Below the pieces are notes generated by a model. The model saw nothing but the letters and a program-made list of their open reading frames with translations, was not told where the DNA came from and did not search any database. A stretch of DNA of 11,246 bases. Source: Ruminococcaceae bacterium UBA5397 (GTDB lineage: Bacteria > Bacillota > Clostridia > Oscillospirales > Acutalibacteraceae). The position numbers and the translations under genes are program-made. Below, piece by piece: positions 5,549-11,246 of the stretch (within the stretch, counting starts at the first letter, position 1; each line of letters begins with the position of its first letter). The DNA lies in the NCBI GenBank assembly GCA_002411615.1, contig DHOF01000070.1, forward strand, positions 1 through 11,246, written 5' to 3'.

Positions 5549-6885
5549 GAATTTATGATATTCTTGCCAAAAAGCGTGACGGAAAAGAATTATCAACGGA
5601 AGAGATTCGCTGGTTTATTAAAGGATATGTCTGTGGAGATATTCCGGATTATCAAGCAAGCGCTCTCTGTATGGCAATCTGTATTCGTGGGATGAATCCA
5701 CGGGAGATCACAGACTTGACTTTAGCAATGGCAGAATCAGGCGATCAGGTCGATCTTTCCGAAATCCCAGGGATTAAGGTGGACAAGCATTCCACCGGCG
5801 GAGTCGGCGATAAAACGACGCTGATCGTTGCACCCATTGTAGCCTCGTTGGGAGTTCATGTGGCAAAAATGAGCGGCCGTGGATTGGGACATACCGGAGG
5901 AACTCTTGATAAGCTGGAGAGCATTCCCGGATTTCGGATTGATCTTAGCCGGGAGGAATTTTTTCGTACAGTGAATACAGCCGGATTCAGCGTGATCGGA
6001 CAGTCCGGCAATCTGGTTCCGGCAGATAAAAAACTATATGCGCTTAGAGATGTGACCGGTACGGTAGAGAGTATTCCTTTGATCGCAAGCTCTATCATGA
6101 GTAAAAAGCTGGCTGCCGGAAGCAATTGTATTCTTTTGGATGTCAAAACAGGTTCCGGTGCATTTATGAAGACAAAGGAAGATTCACTGGCTTTAGCAGA
6201 GACCATGGTGAAAATCGGCGAAAATGCCGGCAAACGCACGGTAGCGCTGATTACCAATATGGATCGGCCATTGGGAAGAAAAATCGGAAATGCCCTGGAA
6301 GTGATAGAAGCCTGTGAGACTCTTCATGGGAATGGTCCTGAAGATTTAAAAGAAATTTGCCTTGCGTTATCTGCCAATATGCTTTTTCTGGCGGGCAAAG
6401 GCGGTGTGGAAGAATGCCGTGAAATGGCCGAAAAACAGATTCAAAATGGACAGGCTTTCGATGCGCTTTGCAAGATGGTAGAAGCACAGGGCGGAGACAG
6501 CAGCTTTCTGAAAGATCCCGGGAAATTTTCGAAGCCAAAGGCATCCCTTAAAGTTTGTGCACCTCAAAGCGGCTGCCTTTCTAAAATACAGACGGAGCAG
6601 GTGGGAGAAGCCTGCGTGGAGCTGGGAGCCGGCCGTGAAAAGAAAGAGGATTCGATTGATTACAGTGCAGGGATTACCCTCTGCAAAACAGTAGGGGAAG
6701 CGGTTAAACAAGGGGAAACGCTGGCAGTCCTTTCTGCCGAGACAATGGAAAAATGTCATGCAGCCGAAGAGCTTTTTCGTAAAGCAGTCACGATCGGAAC
6801 AGAGAGACCTTTTCCACAGCCGATGGTTTTAGCGCGTATTTCGAAGGATGGAGTTGAAAAATTTTCTGATAAAAGGGACTCATAA
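5545..6885 (+). CDS. pdp: Pyrimidine-nucleoside phosphorylase
   Basis: Phosphorylase of 446 aa (EC 2.4.2.2 type) that converts uridine, deoxyuridine or thymidine plus phosphate to the free base and (deoxy)ribose-1-phosphate. Phosphate-binding motifs are KHSTGGVGDK (81-90) and the family signature KMSGRGLGHTGGTLDK (108-123). Substrate residues by analogy with thymidine phosphorylase are Arg168 (YALRDVT), Ser183 and Lys187 (SSIMSKK). The C-terminal domain, from about 345, has the usual KTVGEAVKQGETLAVL segment. The length is close to Bacillus Pdp. DeoA (thymidine phosphorylase) is the alternative; in Firmicutes the broad-specificity enzyme is more usual. The ATG overlaps the cdd stop; AGGGGG (5530-5535) is 9 nt upstream. 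Last gene of the operon. No deoB mutase, nucleoside transporter or DeoR regulator is in the window. Confidence 0.94.
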   Translation: MRIYDILAKKRDGKELSTEEIRWFIKGYVCGDIPDYQASALCMAICIRGMNPREITDLTLAMAESGDQVDLSEIPGIKVDKHSTGGVGDKTTLIVAPIVASLGVHVAKMSGRGLGHTGGTLDKLESIPGFRIDLSREEFFRTVNTAGFSVIGQSGNLVPADKKLYALRDVTGTVESIPLIASSIMSKKLAAGSNCILLDVKTGSGAFMKTKEDSLALAETMVKIGENAGKRTVALITNMDRPLGRKIGNALEVIEACETLHGNGPEDLKEICLALSANMLFLAGKGGVEECREMAEKQIQNGQAFDALCKMVEAQGGDSSFLKDPGKFSKPKASLKVCAPQSGCLSKIQTEQVGEACVELGAGREKKEDSIDYSAGITLCKTVGEAVKQGETLAVLSAETMEKCHAAEELFRKAVTIGTERPFPQPMVLARISKDGVEKFSDKRDS

Positions 6886-6910
6886 AAAAAGTCTCCAAAA
6901 ATCACAATTA

Positions 6911-6965
6911 AAAAAGCGGGCTTGTAACCTCTCCTTTTAGAGAAGCTGCAGCTCGCTTTTTATTT
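6911..6965. terminator. Bidirectional terminator between pdp and the peptidyl-prolyl isomerase
   Basis: A 12-bp stem pairs AAAAAGCGGGCT (6911-6922) with AGCTCGCTTTTT (6950-6961), with one G-U pair. The loop can hold an inner CTCT/AGAG hairpin. The right side continues TTTTTATTTT; the left side reads TTTTTTAATT on the minus strand, so it can serve both convergent genes. Confidence 0.85.
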
Positions 6966-6995
6966 TAGCAGAAATTTTGCAGTCACTTTGATTGT

Positions 6996-7020
6996 AAAGG
7001 TACCTGACGGGAGTGCCTTT
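6996..7020 (-). terminator. Short hairpin just after the isomerase stop, possible minor terminator
   Basis: AAAGGTAC (6996-7003) and GTGCCTTT (7013-7020) form an 8-bp stem 3 nt beyond the stop codon. On the minus-strand transcript one pair becomes a C-A mismatch and the following U-tract is poor (TTTACAATC). It may act as a 3'-end stabiliser or weak terminator ahead of the stronger one at 6911-6961. Confidence 0.4.
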
Positions 7021-7023
7021 TAC

Positions 7024-7548
7024 TTATCTTCTTCCGGATTTTTCAGGCTGCGGATAGGAGGTGCCGAAGGTTTCGACAGTCACTTCTTCCAGGACTTGAT
7101 CTTCATAGGGGCGGTCGCTGTAATCGCGTTTGGAAGCAACAATTTTCTGAGGAATTTCCATTCCCTCAATCACTTTCCCAAAGGCTGCATACTGTCCGTC
7201 CAGATGAGGAGCATCTGCTACCATGACAAAAAACTGACTTCCGGCAGAATTAGGCATCATGCTGCGTGCCATGCTTAAAACACCGGTAGTGTGTTTGAGA
7301 TCATTCTGAAATCCATTTTGAGAAAATTCGCCCGCGATAGAATATCCGGGGCCGCCCATTCCAGAACCTTCCGGGTCGCCGCCTTGAATCATAAATCCAG
7401 GAATGACACGATGGAAAATGGTTCCGTTATAAAATCCCTTTTGGATAAGACTGATAAAATTATAAACTGTATTTGGGGCAACTTCCGGATAAAGTTCCGC
7501 TTTAAAAGTACCCTGATTGGTCTTAAATGTTACGATTGGATTGCTCAT
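7024..7548 (-). CDS. Peptidyl-prolyl cis-trans isomerase, cyclophilin type
   Basis: Cyclophilin of 174 aa (EC 5.2.1.8) that speeds proline isomerisation during protein folding. The signature FHRVIPGFMIQGGDP (45-59) holds the catalytic Arg47 along with Phe52, Met53 and Gln55. GVLSMAR (89-95), NSAGSQFFVM (100-109) and HLDGQYAAFGKV (115-126) complete the pocket. The tryptophan important for cyclosporin binding in human cyclophilin A is His115 here, as in many bacterial members, so low drug sensitivity would be expected. No signal peptide or lipobox is present, so it is cytoplasmic, unlike the secreted PrsA-type foldases. The ATG at 7548 has GGAGG (7561-7557) 8 nt upstream. Single-gene unit, divergent from the GGT-family gene. 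Confidence 0.95.
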   Translation of the reverse strand: MSNPIVTFKTNQGTFKAELYPEVAPNTVYNFISLIQKGFYNGTIFHRVIPGFMIQGGDPEGSGMGGPGYSIAGEFSQNGFQNDLKHTTGVLSMARSMMPNSAGSQFFVMVADAPHLDGQYAAFGKVIEGMEIPQKIVASKRDYSDRPYEDQVLEEVTVETFGTSYPQPEKSGRR

Positions 7549-7580
7549 AAAATGTTCCTCCGTTTATTTTTTATTGAATT

Positions 7581-7609
7581 AGTATACGCCGTTTTAAAGC
7601 TTTTCGCAA
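7581..7609 (-). promoter_or_regulatory. Promoter of the peptidyl-prolyl isomerase gene
   Basis: On the minus strand TTGCGA (7609-7604), a 17-bp spacer and TATACT (7586-7581) form a good sigma-A promoter about 33 nt before the start codon. Confidence 0.7.
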
Positions 7610-7659
7610 TGACAATTCCTTTTTTAGAGATTAATCAGAAACTTTCAAAATAAGAAAGA

Positions 7660-7688
7660 ATGATTTTTGTAAAAAATTGTGCTATACT
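7660..7688 (+). promoter_or_regulatory. Promoter of the GGT-family gene (extended -10)
   Basis: TATACT (7683-7688) is preceded by TGC, giving an extended -10 (TG at 7680-7681). The -35 region at 7660-7665 (ATGATT) is poor, as is common with extended -10 promoters. The start codon lies about 80 nt downstream. Confidence 0.5.
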
Positions 7689-7767
7689 GAAAAAAATTAT
7701 AGAATTTTACTTAATGTTTTTATATTTTGGCTTCCAAAGTTTTGCGAAGCGTTCATCAGGAGGAAAG

Positions 7768-9624
7768 ATGGGAAAATTACAAAAAGCAATCGCTTTGCTT
7801 CTGGCAGTGGGAATCACGGTATCGGCAGTAGGCTGCGGCACCGAAACGTCGTCATCTTTGGTTTCTTCTGCTTCTGTTTCTGATACAACGAATGATAATC
7901 ATACGCTTTATAATTCTTTGGATAATTTTCAGCTGTATGATGAAAACGGAACGCTTTTGAGAAGCGGAAGAAATGCTGAAAGCACAGATAAAACAATGGT
8001 TTCCACAGGAAAATATGAAGCGACAAAAATCGGCCTGCAGATTCTCGAAAATGGGGGAAATGCAATCGATGCCGCAGCGGCAATCGGGTTTGCGTTGGGG
8101 TTGGTAGAGCCCAATGCTTCCGGATTGGGCGGCGGCGGATTTATGACGATCCATATGGCAAACGGGACAAATCGTTTTATCGATTTTGAGAGCTGTGCGC
8201 CAGCTGCAGCTTCTTCTTCCATGTGGACTTTTGATGAGGAATCTAAGCAGGCAAATCAGTCTTCACAAAATACGCATCAGGAAAAAAATGTTCAGAACTT
8301 GGCAAATCATATTGGCGCTAAGGCGGTAGGGGTTCCCGGAGAAGTCGCCGGAATGCTCTACGCATTGCAAAAATATGGAACCCAAAGTTCTAAAACTATT
8401 TTAGATCCGGTGATTCAACTTGCAAATACAGGATTTACGGTTACTCCGACTTTTGCACAGGAGCTTTCTGACAGTAAAGTAAAAATGGATGGGTATCCCG
8501 AATTCGGGAAATTGTTTCTTCGCTCAGACGGGTCTGCCTATGAGACCGGCGATATTTTTACAAATCAAGACTATGCCAATACACTGAGTCTGATCGAAAA
8601 GAATGGAGTAAATGGGTTTTACGAGGGAGAAGTTGCGGAAAAGATCGTAAATATAGTCAACCTATACGGTGGAAGCCTAACGTTGGAAGACCTAAAAAAT
8701 TACAAAGTAAAAGATACCACTCCGCTGATTAGCTCTTATCGTGGATACCAGATCCTTTCCGCTCCTTCTCCTTATACAGGAGGCGCTGCTCTTACACAAA
8801 CTTTAAAGATTTTGGAAAATTTTAATCTCTCTCAGATTGGCGAAGAAAGTCCGGAAGAGCTTTCGCTGTTTTCAAAAACGTTTCAGGTGGTAAATCTTGA
8901 TTTGCAAAAATATCTGCAGTCTTCGAGTAAAACGTCTTCTTCGGGATTTCAAAATCTTTTGAGTTCCAATCATGCACAAGATCTGGCATACTGGATGACC
9001 CAAAACCCAAACGTTCAGGTTACTTCGCCTAAGTCTTCGGTTCAGGTGATTGAGACGGAAAGCGGCACGTCATGCTATTCTATTACGGATAAAATGGGAA
9101 ATGTTGTTACGGTAACGCAGACGGTGAATGATTCGTTTGGGTCCAGCATTTGTGCAGATGGGTATGGATTTATGCTGAATAGCGTGATGGGAGACTTTTC
9201 TACGGATAGGACGAGCTTAAATTGTGTATCCAGCAGCAAACGTCCGATTTCGACGATGAGTCCAACCATTGTGCTGAATCAAGATGGAACGCCGCTCTTA
9301 TCCTTTGGAATCGCAGATCGGACGCAAATACCATCTTTAGCAGCGCAGATTCTCATAAAAGTGATTGATCATCAAAAAGGGCTCCAGGAAGCTGTGGATT
9401 CTCCCAGAATGGACACTTCTGCAATTGGAAACAGCAAAATCACTTATGAAGATCGTTTTTCAGATAATGTGGTACAGGCATTGTCAGGCCTTGGTTATCA
9501 GATGACAAAATCGGGATCTTGGGATAAAAACACCGGCCAGTTTCAGGGAATCCTTTTTAGGCTGGACGGAGTTTTAGAGGGGGCGGCGGATCCCAGATGG
9601 GACGGAAAAGCCCTTGGTTCATAA
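7768..9624 (+). CDS. Gamma-glutamyltransferase-family lipoprotein with altered active-site residues
   Basis: N-terminal nucleophile hydrolase of 618 aa. Residues 1-22 are a signal peptide with Cys23 (AVGC) as the likely lipidated residue, followed by a Ser/Thr-rich linker to about 45, so it should sit outside the membrane. Family landmarks are GGNAIDAA (96-103), GLGGGGFM (119-126), VGVPGEVAGM (187-196), KRPISTMSPTIVL (491-503) and a C-terminal GAADPRWDGKA. The autoprocessing nucleophile is Thr434 (TSCYSITD), with Thr452, Asn454 and Asp476 kept. By my alignment from memory with the E. coli enzyme, Arg114 is replaced by Glu141 (IDFESCAP), Gln430 by Val473, and the Gly483-Gly484 oxyanion pair by Asp517-Arg518. 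It may therefore not act on gamma-glutamyl compounds. Start: ATG at 7768 with AGGAGG (7758-7763); an extension to 7660 lacks a ribosome site and would bury the signal peptide. Single-gene unit. Confidence 0.88.
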   Translation: MGKLQKAIALLLAVGITVSAVGCGTETSSSLVSSASVSDTTNDNHTLYNSLDNFQLYDENGTLLRSGRNAESTDKTMVSTGKYEATKIGLQILENGGNAIDAAAAIGFALGLVEPNASGLGGGGFMTIHMANGTNRFIDFESCAPAAASSSMWTFDEESKQANQSSQNTHQEKNVQNLANHIGAKAVGVPGEVAGMLYALQKYGTQSSKTILDPVIQLANTGFTVTPTFAQELSDSKVKMDGYPEFGKLFLRSDGSAYETGDIFTNQDYANTLSLIEKNGVNGFYEGEVAEKIVNIVNLYGGSLTLEDLKNYKVKDTTPLISSYRGYQILSAPSPYTGGAALTQTLKILENFNLSQIGEESPEELSLFSKTFQVVNLDLQKYLQSSSKTSSSGFQNLLSSNHAQDLAYWMTQNPNVQVTSPKSSVQVIETESGTSCYSITDKMGNVVTVTQTVNDSFGSSICADGYGFMLNSVMGDFSTDRTSLNCVSSSKRPISTMSPTIVLNQDGTPLLSFGIADRTQIPSLAAQILIKVIDHQKGLQEAVDSPRMDTSAIGNSKITYEDRFSDNVVQALSGLGYQMTKSGSWDKNTGQFQGILFRLDGVLEGAADPRWDGKALGS

Positions 9625-9630
9625 AAGAAA

Positions 9631-9663
9631 GCTTCCTGCGATAAAAAGCAGGAGGCCTTTTTT
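9631..9663. terminator. Bidirectional terminator between the GGT-family gene and the LysR gene
   Basis: GCTTCCTGC (9631-9639) pairs with GCAGGAGGC (9648-9656) in a 9-bp stem with one G-U pair and an 8-nt loop, followed by C and TTTTTT. The left side reads TTTCTTTT on the minus strand, so it can also end the convergent LysR transcript. Confidence 0.85.
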
Positions 9664-9676
9664 ATTGATCAATGCT

Positions 9677-10555
9677 TTATTCTTTTGAAAAATCCTGGCA
9701 TAAGGCTTTATATTCTTTAGAGTATTGACTTCCCCTTTTCCAAACAAGAGAAAGTTCATGCTGGACGGGAAGACCTCTGAGCGGAATGGAACATAAAATA
9801 CCCTGTTGAATGCCTTTACTCGCGGCCATTTGGTACATAAAACTGATGCCGGCGTCTCGTTCCAGCAATTTTAAAATAACATGCATACTGTCTATCTGTA
9901 CAATGTTATGGAAATTTTCGATTCTCATATTTTGAAAATATAAGAATTGTTCTAATATTTCTCTCGTCCCAGAGCCTGGTTCCCGCAGCAATAAAGTTTC
10001 GTCCGCTAAATCATAAACGGTTTTGATTTTATGACGAAATAAATGATTTTTGGAGCAGACTGCTAAGAAGTTTTCAGTGCGAAAGCGCGCAAAATCATAG
10101 TGGTTTAAATCAAAAAATCCTTCTACAAATGCACATTGAAGAGATCCTTCGTCTATTTGGTGCAGTAATTTTTCGGTATTGTCAACGATAAAGTGCAGTT
10201 CGATTTCAGGATGTGTTTTTATATAACTTGCGAGCTTTGTCTCGAGACTAAATTCTCCGATTGTTCGAGTCGCTCCCAGTTTAAAAATTTGTTTTCCCGT
10301 TTCAAAAGCAGTAAGTTTGCTGTGCAGTACATTTTCATCGTTTTGCATTCTAATCACAGTATCACGAAAGAATTGACCCGCAGGAGTGAGGCGAATGCGT
10401 TTTCCTTCATGTAGAAATAATTTTGTTCCATATTCTTCTTCTAAAAGCCTGATATGCTGTGATACTGCCGGTTGTGTAATATGAAGATCTTCTGCTGCAC
10501 GCGTAAAATTCATTTTTTCGCAGACTGCCAAAAATGTAGTAAGCCGATATTCCAT
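9677..10555 (-). CDS. LysR-family transcriptional regulator (YeiE/CysL-like)
   Basis: DNA-binding regulator of 292 aa. The N-terminal winged helix-turn-helix covers about 1-60, with the recognition region NFTRAAEDLHITQPAVSQHIRLLE (16-39, abridged: ITQPAVSQ is the core). A linker helix is followed by the two-lobed effector domain (about 90-285), including LREPGSGTREI (190-200), typical of LysR proteins of the CysL/YeiE/CbbR branch. The ATG at 10555 is 11 nt after AAGGGAGG (10574-10567), a rather long spacing, but no better in-frame start exists. It is divergent from the YeiH-type transporter and shares a 136-bp gap with it that contains palindromes, the usual layout for a LysR protein controlling its neighbour and itself. 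The effector is unknown; sulfite or another sulfur compound is a guess from YeiE and CysL. Confidence 0.92.
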   Translation of the reverse strand: MEYRLTTFLAVCEKMNFTRAAEDLHITQPAVSQHIRLLEEEYGTKLFLHEGKRIRLTPAGQFFRDTVIRMQNDENVLHSKLTAFETGKQIFKLGATRTIGEFSLETKLASYIKTHPEIELHFIVDNTEKLLHQIDEGSLQCAFVEGFFDLNHYDFARFRTENFLAVCSKNHLFRHKIKTVYDLADETLLLREPGSGTREILEQFLYFQNMRIENFHNIVQIDSMHVILKLLERDAGISFMYQMAASKGIQQGILCSIPLRGLPVQHELSLVWKRGSQYSKEYKALCQDFSKE

Positions 10556-10591
10556 TGATCATGTTGCCTCCCTTAACGATAAGCTCAAGTT

Positions 10592-10620
10592 ATTATATCA
10601 TAATAAATGATAATTGGAAA
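10592..10620 (-). promoter_or_regulatory. Promoter of the LysR gene
   Basis: On the minus strand TTTCCA (10620-10615), a 17-bp spacer and a perfect TATAAT (10597-10592) form a promoter about 36 nt before the start codon. Its -35 overlaps the -35 of the divergent promoter, and its spacer holds the palindrome at 10596-10612. Confidence 0.6.
10596..10612. promoter_or_regulatory. Palindrome, candidate LysR operator
   Basis: TATCAT (10596-10601), AATAA, ATGATA (10607-10612) is a perfect 6-5-6 inverted repeat containing the T-N11-A pattern of LysR sites. It lies directly upstream of the transporter -35 and inside the LysR promoter, which fits activation in one direction and autorepression in the other. 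Confidence 0.6.
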
Positions 10621-10643
10621 TTATAAAAATCCAGTGATATAAT
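10614..10643 (+). promoter_or_regulatory. Promoter of the YeiH-type transporter gene
   Basis: TTGGAA (10614-10619), an 18-bp spacer and a perfect TATAAT (10638-10643) place the transcript start near 10650. The -35 is imperfect, as expected if an activator bound at 10596-10612 helps polymerase. Confidence 0.6.
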
Positions 10644-10654
10644 AAACGCATTCG

Positions 10655-10674
10655 ATCATTTTATAAAAAATGAT
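10655..10674 (+). promoter_or_regulatory. 20-bp inverted repeat in the transporter leader
   Basis: ATCATTTT (10655-10662), ATAA, AAAATGAT (10667-10674) is a perfect 8-4-8 inverted repeat between the predicted transcript start and the ribosome site (10675-10683). It shares the ATCAT/ATGAT half-sites of the upstream palindrome, so it may be a second regulator site. It could also form an A/U-rich hairpin next to the ribosome site in the mRNA. Confidence 0.5.
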
Positions 10675-10691
10675 AAAAGGGAGTTTTAGAT

Positions 10692-11246
10692 GTGGATTTT
10701 ATGAGGAAAAATGGATTGGGAATCTTATTGTCTTTGGCAATCGCGATTCCGTCTTGGTTTTTAGGAAAAGTGTTTCCGATTGTAGGGGGAGCTGTCATTG
10801 CTATTTTAGCGGGCATGGTAATCACCCTGATGATTCGGGATAAATCCAGATTCGACAGCGGGATTAAATTTATTTCAAAAAAGGTTTTGCAGTGGGCAGT
10901 GATATTACTTGGATTTGGGCTCAATTTGAACGTAGTGGTAACGACAGGAAAACAATCTCTTCCAATTATTGTATGTACGATTTCAACGTCATTGATCATA
11001 GCTTATGTGATGCATAAAGTTTTACATACCCCATCAAAAACTTCTACTTTAATTGGAGTAGGCTCTTCTATTTGCGGAGGTTCTGCGATTGCGGCGACGG
11101 CACCTGTCATTGGTGCAGATGATGATGAAGTTGCGCAGTCCATTTCTGTCATCTTTTTCTTTAATGTATTAGCTGCAATCTTTTTCCCGATGCTTGGACA
11201 AATCATGGGATTTAGTACATCCAGCGGAGAAGCTTTCGGGATTTTT
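10692..11246 (+). CDS. YeiH-family putative sulfate/sulfite exporter (3' end outside the window)
   Basis: N-terminal 185 residues of an integral membrane protein of the UPF0324/YeiH family; the reading frame is open to the right edge. Hydrophobic segments are visible at about 8-24, 28-48, 65-83, 88-108 and 148-172. The family motif GVGSSICGGSAIAATAPVIGADDDE (122-146, in two halves GVGSSICGGSAIA and TAPVIGADDDE) is complete. Family members are proposed to export sulfate or sulfite, on limited experimental evidence. I chose the GTG at 10692 because AAAAGGGAG (10675-10683) is 8 nt upstream; the in-frame ATG at 10701 is the alternative. An out-of-frame 4-codon ORF (ATG at 10690, Met-Trp-Ile-Leu, stop 10702-10704) overlaps both starts. 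The divergent LysR regulator and shared palindromes suggest it is induced by that regulator. Confidence 0.88.
   Translation, partial: MDFMRKNGLGILLSLAIAIPSWFLGKVFPIVGGAVIAILAGMVITLMIRDKSRFDSGIKFISKKVLQWAVILLGFGLNLNVVVTTGKQSLPIIVCTISTSLIIAYVMHKVLHTPSKTSTLIGVGSSICGGSAIAATAPVIGADDDEVAQSISVIFFFNVLAAIFFPMLGQIMGFSTSSGEAFGIF

Noticed and set aside
6875..6895. Short GGGACT/AGTCTC hairpin over the pdp stop codon
   Set aside because: Six pairs including a G-U and no U-tract after it; the 12-bp stem at 6911-6961 is the credible terminator.
7291..7653. Plus-strand ORF opposite the isomerase and its promoter
   Set aside because: Shadow of a clear cyclophilin gene, no ribosome site or family motif.
7660..7767. 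N-terminal extension of the GGT-family protein by 36 residues
   Set aside because: No ribosome site before 7660, it would overlap the predicted promoter, and it would place the lipoprotein signal peptide internally.
10661..10999. Minus-strand ORF opposite the YeiH-type gene
   Set aside because: The plus-strand frame carries the YeiH family motif and membrane segments; the minus ORF has no ribosome site and no recognisable domain.
1..11246. Mobile elements, CRISPR arrays, att sites next to the tRNA, toxin-antitoxin or defence genes
   Set aside because: I looked for repeats, terminal inverted repeats, transposase or integrase motifs and found none. The tRNA 3' end, where integration would occur, is outside the window.

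Overview
This window looks like an ordinary stretch of chromosome from a low-to-moderate GC Gram-positive bacterium, most likely one of the Clostridia (an Oscillospiraceae/Ruminococcaceae-type genome is my guess). The reasons are strong AGGAGG-type ribosome sites before nearly every gene, GTG and TTG starts, sigma-A-like promoters with 17-18 bp spacers, a CIRCE heat-shock operator, two lipobox lipoproteins and gene families typical of Firmicutes. I see no insertion sequence, phage gene, CRISPR array or other sign of mobility.

Layout, left to right. Positions 1-22 are the 5' end of a tRNA on the minus strand, cut by the window edge. Divergent from it is a patatin-like lipid hydrolase (169-1020, +). 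Next is a zinc-type ABC uptake operon, znuA-znuC-znuB (1149-3633, +), with two nested inverted repeats over its promoter. It converges on a small heat-shock protein gene (3773-4201, -). A CIRCE operator lies between that gene and the divergent pyrimidine nucleoside salvage operon deoC-cdd-pdp (4443-6885, +). That operon converges on a cyclophilin-type peptidyl-prolyl isomerase (7024-7548, -). Divergent from the isomerase is a lipoprotein of the gamma-glutamyltransferase family (7768-9624, +), which converges on a LysR regulator (9677-10555, -). The regulator is divergent from a YeiH-type membrane transporter (10692 to beyond the right edge, +).

The genes form several independent functional units. 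The Znu operon imports zinc: lipoprotein receptor, ATPase and permease. In the deo operon, Cdd deaminates (deoxy)cytidine, Pdp phosphorolyses pyrimidine nucleosides to base and (deoxy)ribose-1-phosphate, and DeoC cleaves deoxyribose-5-phosphate; the mutase joining the last two steps is not in the window. The LysR-YeiH pair resembles the YeiE/YeiH and CysL arrangements linked to sulfur oxyanions. The three convergent gene pairs are each separated by one strong hairpin with T-tracts on both sides, so the terminators look bidirectional.

I found no undescribed multi-gene system. The items most worth checking are the GGT-family lipoprotein, whose substrate-binding and oxyanion residues appear replaced; the CIRCE operator in the hsp20/deoC gap; the palindromes in the LysR/YeiH gap; and the operator candidates at the znu promoter.
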